Assembly (NCBI GenBank): GCA_963742305.1
Contig: CAVULN010000017.1
Span: forward strand, 233,518-297,517
Direction: 5' to 3'
Length of the DNA: 64,000 nucleotides
DNA from: Roseiarcus sp963742305
Lineage (GTDB): Bacteria; Pseudomonadota; Alphaproteobacteria; Rhizobiales; Beijerinckiaceae
Shown: positions 8,778-16,766 of the stretch, one piece after another
Numbering within the stretch: the first letter of the stretch is position 1
Layout: each line of letters starts with the position of its first letter
Notes under the pieces: generated by a model
Told to the model about the DNA's origin: nothing
Database searches by the model: none
Seen by the model: the letters and a program-made list of their open reading frames with translations, nothing else
Translations under genes and position numbers: made by a program

Positions 8778-9520
8778 GCGTCCTTCCCAGGCGCGAGCAT
8801 GACGCGCGCGCGTTCCAAGTCCTCGGGCGCGTCAACTCCGAGCGGCGCCGTGTCGACCAGCGCGACATCGACCCGCATGCCCTCTTCCAGCGCCCGCAAT
8901 TGTTCGAGTTTCTCGCGGCGCTCCAGAGGCGACGGCGGAGCGGCGACAAATCGCCGGAGCGCGGCCCGGCGATAGGCGTAGAGACCGATGTGGTGCAGGA
9001 GCCGGCCCTCGCCCCACGGAGCGCGCGCGCGGGTGAAGTAGAGCGCCCTCAATCGGGTCGGATCGAGTTCGGTCGCGATCACCTTGACCACATTGGGATC
9101 ATCCTTCTCCTGCTCGCGCGTGATCGGGGTCGCAAGCGTCGCGATGTCGGCGGCCGGCTCGGCGGCAAGCGGCGCGAGAGACGCGCGCACGAGCGAAGCT
9201 TCGATGGTCGGCAGATCGCCCTGAACGTTGATCACGACATCGTGGACGCCGTTCGGGTCGACGGCGCCCAGGGCCTCGAAAATGCGATCGGACCCGGATG
9301 GGTGATCGAACCTGGTCATGACGGCCTTGCCGCCCGCCGAGGCCACGGCCTCCATGACCCGCGAATCGTCCGCCGCCACCCAGACCGGCCCGACGTCCGC
9401 CTCCATAGCCCGGCGCCAGACATGAACGATCATTGGCGCGCCGTGAATGTCAGCGAGCGGCTTTCCCGGCAGGCGCGACGCGTTCATGCGCGCGGGGATG
9501 AGGACAACGGGACGGACCAT
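8774..9520 (-). CDS. kdsB: 3-deoxy-manno-octulosonate cytidylyltransferase
   Basis: Activates Kdo with CTP to CMP-Kdo for lipid A/LPS core assembly. The 248-residue length matches the family. Nucleotide-binding VLIPARMNASRLPGKPL is at residues 6-22, with MTRFDHPSGSDRIFEA and VINVQGDLPTIE further in, and HHIGLYAYRRAALRRF near residue 180. The ATG at 9520 begins right at the conserved N-terminus; longer readings are implausible. The kdsB-pheA order with a cytochrome c gene upstream and divergent is a recurrent Rhizobiales arrangement. Confidence 0.96.
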   Translation of the reverse strand: MVRPVVLIPARMNASRLPGKPLADIHGAPMIVHVWRRAMEADVGPVWVAADDSRVMEAVASAGGKAVMTRFDHPSGSDRIFEALGAVDPNGVHDVVINVQGDLPTIEASLVRASLAPLAAEPAADIATLATPITREQEKDDPNVVKVIATELDPTRLRALYFTRARAPWGEGRLLHHIGLYAYRRAALRRFVAAPPSPLERREKLEQLRALEEGMRVDVALVDTAPLGVDAPEDLERARVMLAPGKDA

Positions 9521-9646
9521 TGGTTTTGGGGGCAAATTCAGGGCGCGAGGGCTTATACGTGTTGCCAAGGCGAGCGCAAAGCGGCTAATCAACTGTCCGC
9601 ACGAACGCTCCCCCGTTCTCTCCAGCCGACGAAAGCCCCTCTGCTC

Positions 9647-10183
9647 ATGGACCACGTCAATGTGAATCGGGTCTCGCTTTCGGCGCTGGGGGCGGTGCTG
9701 TTCGTCATGTTGCTCGTCGCGTTCAGCAATCTCGTCCTTTCTCCGCGCAATCCGGCGGTTCCTGGCTTCGCGCTGCCGACCGAAGCAGCGAGCCATCCCG
9801 CCGCCGAGGCGAAGGCCGCGCCGGAAGTCCCGTTGCCCGCGCTGCTCGCCAAGGCCGACGCCAAGAAGGGCGAACACGACGCCAAGGTCTGCGAGACCTG
9901 CCACAACTTCAAGGAGGGCGGGGGCGCCAAGATCGGGCCGGACCTCTGGGGCGTCGTCGGCCGCAAGGTCGCATCAGTCGCCGGCTTTGATTATTCCGGC
10001 GCGCTCAAAGGGGTGGGCGGCGACTGGTCCTACGAACAACTGAACAAGTGGATCGCCGATCCGAAGGCGATGGCGCCCGGAACCAAGATGACCTTCCCCG
10101 GCGAAAAAGACCCGCAACGGCGGGCCGACATTCTGGCCTATCTGCAGTCGCTCTCCGACAAGCCGGTGCCGTTCCCGAAATGA
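9647..10183 (+). CDS. cycM: Membrane-anchored class I cytochrome c (CycM-like)
   Basis: The 178-residue protein has an uncleaved N-terminal membrane anchor (about residues 10-30) and a Pro/Ala linker. It has one heme c site, CETCH, and the distal methionine in GTKMTFPG. The segments GPDLWGVVGRK and DILAYLQSL are typical of the c550/c552 group. It likely carries electrons between the bc1 complex and a terminal oxidase at the periplasmic face. It is transcribed divergently from kdsB with a 126-base gap. The downstream ATG at 9647 was chosen because it starts directly at the anchor. Confidence 0.93.
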   Translation: MDHVNVNRVSLSALGAVLFVMLLVAFSNLVLSPRNPAVPGFALPTEAASHPAAEAKAAPEVPLPALLAKADAKKGEHDAKVCETCHNFKEGGGAKIGPDLWGVVGRKVASVAGFDYSGALKGVGGDWSYEQLNKWIADPKAMAPGTKMTFPGEKDPQRRADILAYLQSLSDKPVPFPK

Positions 10184-10230
10184 ACGCAAGCGTCGCGGCC
10201 AACCGCGGCGCGCCGGCCGGCTGATGGCGT

Positions 10231-11262
10231 TCACAGGGTCTCGGTGACTTTCATCAGATGCGGCGGCCGGTCGGGATCACGGCCCCGGCGGCGGGCGACC
10301 GCCTCAGCGACCCGGTAAAATGCGTGAAGCGCGACGATGGGAGTCAAAAGCGGATGGCCGCCGTCGATCGCGGCCACGGTCGTCCAGCGTGCATGCGGCT
10401 CGACGTCGACGACAAGCGGCGCCGCGCCGAAGGCGGCGAGGCGATCGAGCGCGTCGAAGAACCCTGGACGAGCAGCATCCGGCGGCGCGAAGGCGAGGAC
10501 CGGAAACCCAGGACCGACGACTCCCGCCGGCCCGTGCAGCACCTCGGCGGATGAGAACGCCTCGGCGTGAATGGCCGCGGTCTCCTTGAGCTTGAGCGCC
10601 GCCTCGGCGGCGATAGCGTGCGTCGCGCCACGCCCGAGGACGAACAGGGATGAGGATTCGGCCAGCGTCTCGATCGCGGTCGCGGCGGGCGGCGCGGCGG
10701 AGGAAGAGTCCAGAACTGAAGGCAGCCTGGCGAGCGCAGCCAGAAGCTCGTCGTCGCCGCTCCAGCGGGCGACAAGGGACGCGCCGGCGGCGAGCGAGGC
10801 GATCATCGACTTTGTCGCCGCCACCGAGCGCTCCAGGCCCGCATGCAGACGCAACATCGCGTCCGCGCCGCGGGCGAGCGGAGACGTCTCATCGTTGACG
10901 AAAGCGATCGTCGCCGCGCCCTGGTCCTTTGCCGCGCGCTGCATGGCGACAATGTCCGGGCTCCGACCCGACTGCGAGATGGCGATCGCGACCGCGCCCT
11001 CAAGCTTCAGCGGCGCATGGTAGAGCGAAGCGATCGAGGGACCGAGGGAGGCGCAAGCCAGCCCGACTTTCAGCTCGACGAGATGCTTGAGGTAGAGCGC
11101 CGCGTGATCGGAGCTGCCGCGCGCGACCGTGGCTACGAACGGCGGTTGGCGCGCCCGCAAATCCGCTGCGAGCCCGGCGATTGACGCAGCGTTCGCGGCC
11201 AATTGGCGGCGGACCACCGCGCCGGCCTCCATGATCTCCGCCGCCATGAACGTCTGGCCCAC
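10231..11262 (-). CDS. SIS-domain sugar isomerase/deaminase-like protein (AgaS/NagB-II or GlmS C-terminal type)
   Basis: The 343-residue protein consists of two SIS domains without the glutamine amidotransferase half of GlmS. Phosphosugar-binding elements seen are VARGSSDHAALYLKHLVE and ISQSGRSPDIVAM, then VLGRGATHAIAAEAALKLKE and HAEAFSSAEVLHGP. This set is typical of glucosamine-6-phosphate deaminase/isomerase-like proteins. It probably acts on amino-sugar phosphates; no N-acetylglucosamine genes are adjacent to confirm it. The GTG start at 11262 is preceded by AAGGAG. Confidence 0.88.
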   Translation of the reverse strand: MGQTFMAAEIMEAGAVVRRQLAANAASIAGLAADLRARQPPFVATVARGSSDHAALYLKHLVELKVGLACASLGPSIASLYHAPLKLEGAVAIAISQSGRSPDIVAMQRAAKDQGAATIAFVNDETSPLARGADAMLRLHAGLERSVAATKSMIASLAAGASLVARWSGDDELLAALARLPSVLDSSSAAPPAATAIETLAESSSLFVLGRGATHAIAAEAALKLKETAAIHAEAFSSAEVLHGPAGVVGPGFPVLAFAPPDAARPGFFDALDRLAAFGAAPLVVDVEPHARWTTVAAIDGGHPLLTPIVALHAFYRVAEAVARRRGRDPDRPPHLMKVTETL

Positions 11263-11568
11263 CGCGCCGCTCCTTTTGCCTGCCGCCGCGAGCGGGGAGA
11301 GAGCGTCAATTCGGTCAGGAAATCAAACCCGCCAGCCGCGGCCGCCGGCCCACGCGCCGAATGGAAACTCCCGTCCGTGTTCCGCCGCTTGCAGCCAATC
11401 TTCGCTGGAAAAACCAAATTCCCGCATCGGCGCGACCCCCTCGGCCCCTACGAAATAGGTATTTCAACGGAGCGGCTATGGGTCTTGACACCGGCGTCCG
11501 GTGCGTTATTGAACCGAGAGCGGGCGGGTTAGCATCCGTTAACCTAAAGCCGAAAGCGAGGTCGTTCA
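11263..11568. other. Intergenic region before the XRE regulator
   Basis: About 300 bases between two divergent genes. No protein-like reading was found. The last 100 bases are less GC-rich and presumably hold the promoter for the regulator at 11569. Confidence 0.3.
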
Positions 11569-12105
11569 GTGCAACCCCTGCCCCGTTTCGTTGGTGATAA
11601 GCCGAAAGAAGAGCACGACACGTCGACTGTGATCACGCGTTCTGATGACCGCCAGGACGATCCGGAAGCGCAACGAGGCAGCGTCCGTCCGGCCGCGTTG
11701 CGAAAGGACCCTGGAAATCGGATCGTAGTCAAAAGTCCCAACCAAATCGATATATCGCTCGGCGCCCGCTTACGTGACAAACGACTCTCGGTCGGCTGGT
11801 CCCAGGAGCAACTCGCTCAGAAACTTCAAATAGATTCTAAGGATATTTCCGCCCACGAAACTGGCGCAAAACGGATTACCGCCGATCGCTTGCTTCGTCT
11901 ATCCAAGGTTCTAGGCGTAAAGCCTGTATATTTTTTTGGCTTTGAGGACCACGAGCGGCCGGCGGCTCGACACGCAGCCCGTTTGACGTTGCCCGATCAG
12001 GGACTGCGTCTGCATCGGGCCTTCATCAGCGTCAAAAATCCCGCCCTGCGTGAGGCCATCGTCTCGCTCGTAACGGAACTCGCGAAAAACGACGACCCCT
12101 CTTAG
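11569..12105 (+). CDS. XRE-family helix-turn-helix transcriptional regulator
   Basis: The 178-residue protein has a central Cro/C1 helix-turn-helix domain (about residues 62-122). Elements are LGARLRDKRLSVGWSQEQLA, ISAHETGAKRITADRL and LGVKPVYFFGF. The basic, polar N-terminal 60 residues look disordered. The C-terminus is a short helical tail (LREAIVSLVTELAKND). Proteins of this build are common and poorly characterised in Rhizobiales. The gene converges on the luxI homologue only 66 bases away, so a link to quorum sensing is possible but unproven. The start is a GTG. Confidence 0.85.
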   Translation: MQPLPRFVGDKPKEEHDTSTVITRSDDRQDDPEAQRGSVRPAALRKDPGNRIVVKSPNQIDISLGARLRDKRLSVGWSQEQLAQKLQIDSKDISAHETGAKRITADRLLRLSKVLGVKPVYFFGFEDHERPAARHAARLTLPDQGLRLHRAFISVKNPALREAIVSLVTELAKNDDPS

Positions 12106-12171
12106 CGCTTCATCAGACCCCTGCGCTCCCGGCAACCCGGAGCAACCGACGCGCCGACGATGGCGGTAAAG

Positions 12172-12813
12172 CTACGCAGCAAAAGCGAGTTCTCTCGTTT
12201 CGGGAGCCTCGATTCCGAGCTCCTCCCGGAAGGCGTTCAGAGCCGCGAGGAGTCCTTCGCCCGTGTCGAAGAGCCCCGCATAGCTCATCGTTGAGCCGAT
12301 CCGGCGCGGCCTGCCGATGAGTTGCGGATTGCAGCCGACGGCTTTCAGCACCCTGTAGATGCGGGCGTCGAACACCGACACGATTTGGGTCAGACCGGCG
12401 GCGATGGCGACTTCGCCGATACCCGCGATCAATTCGCTGAGGACGAAGTTGACGCCATTGCGGCTGCGCTGAGGCTGGCCTTCCACCGACACCGCGCAGA
12501 TCCGCGAACTCTCCCAGATCGTCGCGCTTTCGACGTATTCGCCCTCTTCGAGCAGGAAAGGAAATACGTCGCGCAACATGTTCGGCCCGGTGGTCGGCAA
12601 CAATCGCAGCGAACCCCAATATTCGTTGGTTCTTGGGTCTACCGAGACGAGATACAACGGATTGGCGTCATCGAATGCGTCCCGTTCATATCCGTCCTTC
12701 ACAGTAACTTCCCAACCGAGCCGCTGCGAGAAAGTGAGCGCTCTGTTGCGAAACATCGCGTCCATTTCTCTCGGAAACAACGCCGCCCGTGAACCTTCGA
12801 TAAGCTTTAACAT
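12172..12813 (-). CDS. Acyl-homoserine-lactone synthase (LuxI family)
   Basis: Makes an AHL signal from S-adenosylmethionine and an acyl-ACP or acyl-CoA donor. The 213-residue protein keeps the invariant LuxI positions: Arg and Phe in MFRNRALTF, Trp in RLGWEV, Asp-Phe-Asp-like ERDAFDDANPLYLV, GSLRLLPTT, then WESSRICA. It is transcribed in the same direction as, and 92 bases downstream of, the luxR homologue. Acyl-chain specificity cannot be read from the sequence. The ATG at 12813 follows a GGGAGAT ribosome site. Confidence 0.94.
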   Translation of the reverse strand: MLKLIEGSRAALFPREMDAMFRNRALTFSQRLGWEVTVKDGYERDAFDDANPLYLVSVDPRTNEYWGSLRLLPTTGPNMLRDVFPFLLEEGEYVESATIWESSRICAVSVEGQPQRSRNGVNFVLSELIAGIGEVAIAAGLTQIVSVFDARIYRVLKAVGCNPQLIGRPRRIGSTMSYAGLFDTGEGLLAALNAFREELGIEAPETRELAFAA

Positions 12814-12865
12814 CGTGGCATCTCCCTTGCTACGAGACCACGAATGTTAACCCTAAATTTTAATG

Positions 12866-12890
12866 CTCGCAATTCCACATAAAGAGCGAG
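12866..12890 (-). promoter_or_regulatory. Possible LuxR-type operator upstream of the AHL synthase gene
   Basis: An imperfect palindrome with 5-base arms (CTCGC and GCGAG, 15 bases apart) is centred about 65 bases before the luxI start. Its promoter-proximal arm overlaps a TTGCGA that could be a -35 element. LuxR proteins usually bind 18-20 bp dyads at this position. The arms are short, so a chance match is quite possible. Confidence 0.25.
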
Positions 12891-12905
12891 TTGACATTCC
12901 AGGAA

Positions 12906-13667
12906 TCACTTGAACGACGAACCCTGAAGAGCCTTGGCGGGGATCACGCCAGTAGCAATCGCTACTCCGACCGCGTGGGTCAAATTGGCGCAATTCAACT
13001 TGTGCCGCGCCGTATCCAGATAACTCTTCACGCTACCAAACGATATGTTCAATATATCGGAAATATCCTGGTATGTCTTACCTCTTGCAGCCCAGATCAG
13101 GCATTGTTCTTCCCGTTTTGACAGTTTGACGGGAGGGCTGGTCAGTTTGAGATTGACGCTCGCGGCGGAATCGATGAGGACCGAGATCAACTGCAACTTG
13201 ACCATATTGGTCTTTTTGAAATCGTCCCATTCCGGTCGCGAATGGTTGCTGGTGTACGACACCAACGAGTAGACGCCCCTCCGATTGCGCACCGGAATCG
13301 AAAGCCCGTTGACGCCGACACCGTGGCCTGCCGCATCGGCGAAAAACGCCTGAACCGCTGGATCGTCGCGCGCCAGTTCACCCCAGTCGAAAGGAAGAAC
13401 CGCCTTGCTTCCGTGCGAAATGGTTGGGTCGATCAAGACATATTGCTTGAGAAAATACCGGGTTTGCCACTGAAACGGATAGGTTGTCGTGCCGCTCAGC
13501 AGACTGGCGTCAGAACTCTTGTCGGGGGCGAAGCGCAAATAAGCAATGTGGCTCACGCCGACATCGGCAGCGATCGCCTTCAGCGTTTCTTCGAGATCCT
13601 GCTCGTTATATCCAAGGATCGTGTCTGTGAGTCTTATCGCAGCCGATTCGATGGTGATGGTTCCCAT
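12906..13667 (-). CDS. LuxR-family quorum-sensing transcriptional regulator
   Basis: The 253-residue protein has an N-terminal autoinducer-binding domain. Its conserved pocket residues are Trp and Tyr in WQTRYFLKQYVLIDPT, the Asp-Pro of that segment, Trp in PFDWGEL, and Gly in GVNGLSIPV. The C-terminal GerE helix-turn-helix runs from LSKREEQCLIWAARGKT to SVKSYLDTARHKL. It should bind the AHL made by the neighbouring synthase and regulate target promoters. It lies upstream of luxI in the same orientation and 18 bases after a small ORF, so the three may form one transcript. Confidence 0.94.
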   Translation of the reverse strand: MGTITIESAAIRLTDTILGYNEQDLEETLKAIAADVGVSHIAYLRFAPDKSSDASLLSGTTTYPFQWQTRYFLKQYVLIDPTISHGSKAVLPFDWGELARDDPAVQAFFADAAGHGVGVNGLSIPVRNRRGVYSLVSYTSNHSRPEWDDFKKTNMVKLQLISVLIDSAASVNLKLTSPPVKLSKREEQCLIWAARGKTYQDISDILNISFGSVKSYLDTARHKLNCANLTHAVGVAIATGVIPAKALQGSSFK

Positions 13668-13685
13668 AGGCGCTAGCCATAGACG

Positions 13686-13910
13686 TCATGAGCCAATTTC
13701 GAGGGCATCGGCCAAGGCTTCATCGCGGGCGTAGCCAACGATCGACGCGACCGCGGGGTCGATCTTTCCGGTAACTTTTGCGCAAAGATCAATCAGATCG
13801 ATGCAAATCGCGATCAGGCGGCACGCTTCGGCACGCGTCAGGATGGCCTCTTCACCGTTTGCCTCCAGCGGCCTTGACCGCTCGTATAGCATCGTCGAGT
13901 CTCTGGACAT
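13686..13910 (-). CDS. Small protein upstream of luxR, unknown function
   Basis: A 74-residue reading with a GAGGCGGAA ribosome site directly before its ATG, ending 18 bases before the luxR start. It is acidic and mostly helical (ILTRAEACRLIAICIDLIDL, then AVASIVGYARDEALADALE). I do not recognise a family. Its position as first gene of a luxR-luxI set suggests a modulatory role. From memory, small ORFs next to an AHL synthase gene affect AHL output in Methylobacterium; I cannot show homology here. Confidence 0.5.
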   Translation of the reverse strand: MSRDSTMLYERSRPLEANGEEAILTRAEACRLIAICIDLIDLCAKVTGKIDPAVASIVGYARDEALADALEIGS

Positions 13911-14183
13911 TTCCGCCTCGCGCCGAAACCGCAGCTTTGTCCTGTCACTAATGTACCATAAGAATGCCCTGGCAATCAACAAATATGTGGAGGCGGAACA
14001 AAGAACAACCTTCCGCGTGTGGCATGACGGGTCGCCTTCCTTTCGTTTTCCAACGGAATCGTCCATGAAAAGCCCCGCACAGGCAGGCACATCGCGCCTC
14101 TCGGCTACGGCCGACGGCGACCCATCGCGGATGCAGGCGGGAGAGAACTGGGGCCTGACGTTCGCCGCAGACGGAGCGGAGCG
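13911..14183. promoter_or_regulatory. Divergent intergenic region between quorum-sensing genes and amidohydrolase gene
   Basis: Holds the promoters of the luxR set (minus) and the amidohydrolase gene (plus). No coding sequence or clear dyad was recognised. The segment near 13950-13990 is locally AT-rich. Confidence 0.3.
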
Positions 14184-15056
14184 ATGAATGTTAATGACCT
14201 GGTTGCGATCGACGTGCACACGCACGCCGAGGTTTCGTGCCGTCAACCGGCCGACGCTTTCTGGCAGCCTTACGAGGTCGCCGCGAACAGATACTTCAAG
14301 GCCGGCAGACGTCCGACCATCGCGGAGACCATCGCCTATTATCGCGAACGCCGGATCGGCCTCGTGATGTTCACCGTCGACAGCGAGTTCGAGATCGGCG
14401 CGCGACGCATCTCGAATGACGAAGTCGCGGAGGCCGCCGCCGCCAATGCGGATATCATGATGGCCTTCGCCTCGATCGACCCGCACAAAGGCAAGATGGG
14501 TGTGCGCGAGGCCCGCGACCTCATCGAGGGGGGAGTCATAAAGGGGTTCAAGTTCCACCCGACGCTCCAGGGCTTCTTCCCCAACGACCGCATGGCCTAC
14601 GGCCTCTATGAGGTCATCGCGGAGCACAGGCTGCCGGCCATTTTTCACAGCGGCCATTCCGGCATCGGAACAGGGATGCGAGGCGGCGGCGGGCTCCGTC
14701 TCAAATATTCAAACCCGATTCACGTGGACGACGTCGCCGTCGACTTTCCCGACATGACGATCATCATCGCCCATCCCTCTTGGCCTTGGCAGGACGAGGC
14801 GCTCTCGATCTGCCTGCACAAGCCCAACGTCTATATCGACCTCTCGGGCTGGAGCCCGAAATATTTCCCTCCCCAGCTCGTCAGTTACGCCAACAGCCAG
14901 CTCAAGACCAAGATGCTGTTCGGCTCGGACTTCCCGCTCATTCAGCCCGACCGATGGATCAAGGATTTTCGCGAGGCGGGGTTCAAGCCCGAGGTCCACG
15001 ACCTCATCCTCAAGGAGAACGCCATCTCGGCGCTGAAGCTTGACGCGGCGGTTTAA
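14184..15056 (+). CDS. Amidohydrolase family 2 (ACMSD-like) metal-dependent hydrolase
   Basis: The 290-residue TIM-barrel enzyme has the metal-binding HTH motif in AIDVHTHAEV at residues 9-15. The barrel histidines are in GFKFHPTLQGF and AIFHSGHSG, with IIIAHPSWPW and the final metal Asp in LFGSDFP. This family includes decarboxylases and hydrolases of small aromatic or cyclic acids. The next gene, an alpha/beta hydrolase 9 bases downstream, is almost certainly co-transcribed, which suggests consecutive steps in degrading an organic acid. Exact substrate unknown. Confidence 0.88.
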   Translation: MNVNDLVAIDVHTHAEVSCRQPADAFWQPYEVAANRYFKAGRRPTIAETIAYYRERRIGLVMFTVDSEFEIGARRISNDEVAEAAAANADIMMAFASIDPHKGKMGVREARDLIEGGVIKGFKFHPTLQGFFPNDRMAYGLYEVIAEHRLPAIFHSGHSGIGTGMRGGGGLRLKYSNPIHVDDVAVDFPDMTIIIAHPSWPWQDEALSICLHKPNVYIDLSGWSPKYFPPQLVSYANSQLKTKMLFGSDFPLIQPDRWIKDFREAGFKPEVHDLILKENAISALKLDAAV

Positions 15057-15065
15057 CCCTCGGCA

Positions 15066-15875
15066 ATGACGGTCTTTCCATGGATCGATGGGGCTCGCGG
15101 CGAGGCGCTCGCCGCCGGCAAGCGACTGGAGGCGGTCGTCTACGGTCCGGCCCCAGCCGAAGCGCCGACCATCGTCATGCTGCACGAGGGGCTCGGCTGC
15201 GTCGCGCTCTGGCGGGATTTTCCGGCGAAACTCGCGGCGGCGACCGGATGGGGCGTCTTCGCCTATTCGCGCGCCGGCTATGGCGGATCCGACCCCGTCG
15301 ACCTGCCCCGCCCGCTCGACTACATGAGCCGGGAGGCGCGAGCGAGCCTGCCCGCGGTCATCGCGGCGATCGGGTTCAGACGCGGCATCCTGCTTGGACA
15401 CAGCGACGGCGCCTCGATCGCGGCGATCTACGCCGGCGAACATTCAGACGAGCGCATCCAGGGTCTGGTCCTGATGGCGCCCCACCTCTTCACCGAAGAA
15501 CCAGGCCTCGCCTCGATCGCGGAGGCGCGGCGCGCCTATGAGACGGGCGGCTTACGCGCGAAGCTCGCCAAATATCACGCGCATGTGGACGTCGCCTTCC
15601 GCGGCTGGAACGACGCCTGGCTCGACCCCGGCTTCAAGGCCTGGAACATCGAGGACAAGGTCGGACGCTGGCGCGTCCCCGCGCTTCTCATCCAGGGCGC
15701 GGACGATCAATATGGCACGCTCGCCCAAATCCGCTCGATCGAGGCGCGCTCACCCGCGCCCGTCGAGAGGCTCATCCTCGAGGCCTGCCGCCATTCGCCG
15801 CAGATCGACCAGCCCGAGGCCACGCTCCGGGCGATCGCCGGCTTCTGCGCGAAACTCGTACGGGGAACGGGCTGA
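15066..15875 (+). CDS. Alpha/beta-fold hydrolase
   Basis: The 269-residue cytoplasmic hydrolase has the nucleophile elbow GHSDGAS (catalytic Ser) at about residue 110. The oxyanion segment is MLHEGLGCVALW, the acid lies in IQGADDQYG and the catalytic His in CRHSPQID. It overlaps no neighbour but starts 9 bases after the amidohydrolase stop, so it belongs to the same transcript. It may act on an ester or lactone made by that enzyme; this is inference from position. Confidence 0.9.
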   Translation: MTVFPWIDGARGEALAAGKRLEAVVYGPAPAEAPTIVMLHEGLGCVALWRDFPAKLAAATGWGVFAYSRAGYGGSDPVDLPRPLDYMSREARASLPAVIAAIGFRRGILLGHSDGASIAAIYAGEHSDERIQGLVLMAPHLFTEEPGLASIAEARRAYETGGLRAKLAKYHAHVDVAFRGWNDAWLDPGFKAWNIEDKVGRWRVPALLIQGADDQYGTLAQIRSIEARSPAPVERLILEACRHSPQIDQPEATLRAIAGFCAKLVRGTG

Positions 15876-15903
15876 CGGTTCTGCGTGACGGTCGCCATGG
15901 ACC

Positions 15904-16703
15904 TCACCACAGCGGCTCGTAATAATAGGGGCCGGGATGGTAGGGCCCCGAAGGTCCCGGATAAAGCGGGGGCCCGGGGTAAGCCGAAGGCTCAGCCCCG
16001 TAAGGGTCGTAATAGCCGCCCGCCTCCGGCTCGGCTTCCGCGCGCATCGCTTCCCCCTCCTGGAGCACGACGACCGGCGTTCCGACCGGCGCGCGATTGT
16101 AGAGGTCGACGATGTCGTGATTGAAGAGGCGGATGCAGCCGCTCGACACTTTCTGTCCGATCGTGTCCGGCTCGTTGGTTCCGTGCAGGCGGAAGAAGGT
16201 GTCCTGGCCGTTGCGGTAGAGATAGAGCGCCCGCGCGCCGAGCGGATTGTTGATGCCGCCCGGAAGCCCGTTTCGTAGTGCGCGATAGATCGGCATCGGC
16301 GCATCATGTCGGGGGTCGGCGACCAGTGCGGCCATTCCGCTTTGCGCCCGATGACGGCGGTACCGCGGAAGTTGAGCGCTTCCTCGCGACCGACGCCGAC
16401 CGCGTAGCGCATCGCCATACCGCCGGGCTCGACGAAATAGAGCCGCCGCTCGCCGATGTTGACGACGATCGTCCCCGGACGATAGGGGCCGGCGAAGGCG
16501 ACCTGCTGGCGCAACAGGCTCGGATCGATTTTCGAGAGGTCGAGGCCCGGGATTTCGTGCCCGTGGTCGTTGAGCGGCCCGTAGGCGCCGGTGAAGGCGG
16601 CGTTTCCAAGCGGATAGAAACCGGGCCCGCCCCGGGTTGCGCACCCCCCGAGCAGGACGGCGATTCCGCCGAGAACGCCGCGCCGGTCGATATGCGTTTT
16701 CAT
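15904..16703 (-). pseudogene. L,D-transpeptidase (YkuD domain) lipoprotein/Tat protein, frameshifted
   Basis: Periplasmic enzyme that forms 3-3 peptidoglycan cross-links or anchors proteins to the wall. The N-terminal half starts at 16703 with MKTHIDRRGVLGGIAVLLGGC (a lipobox-like LGGC) and runs to TPDMMRR in one frame. The catalytic part (GLPGGINNPLGARALYLY, then HGTNE and SSGCIRLFNHD with the active Cys) continues in another. Total length is one base short of a multiple of three, so a single deletion near 16300 restores a protein of about 266 residues. The C-terminus is an unusual Tyr/Pro/Gly-rich tail (YPGPPLYPGPSGPYHPG). Confidence 0.85.
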
Positions 16704-16766
16704 TGTTGAAACATCCCAGCACCTCGTGGTGAAGATTTCTTTGCGGTCTCAGTTGCAATCCGGCTC

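Noticed and set aside
10231..11262. Full-length GlmS
   Set aside because: The N-terminal glutamine amidotransferase domain with its catalytic Cys is absent; only two SIS domains are present.
12105..12172. Bidirectional terminator between the XRE gene and luxI
   Set aside because: A GCTCC/GGAGC pair is present, but the stem is only five bases with a mismatch and no T run, so it was not listed.
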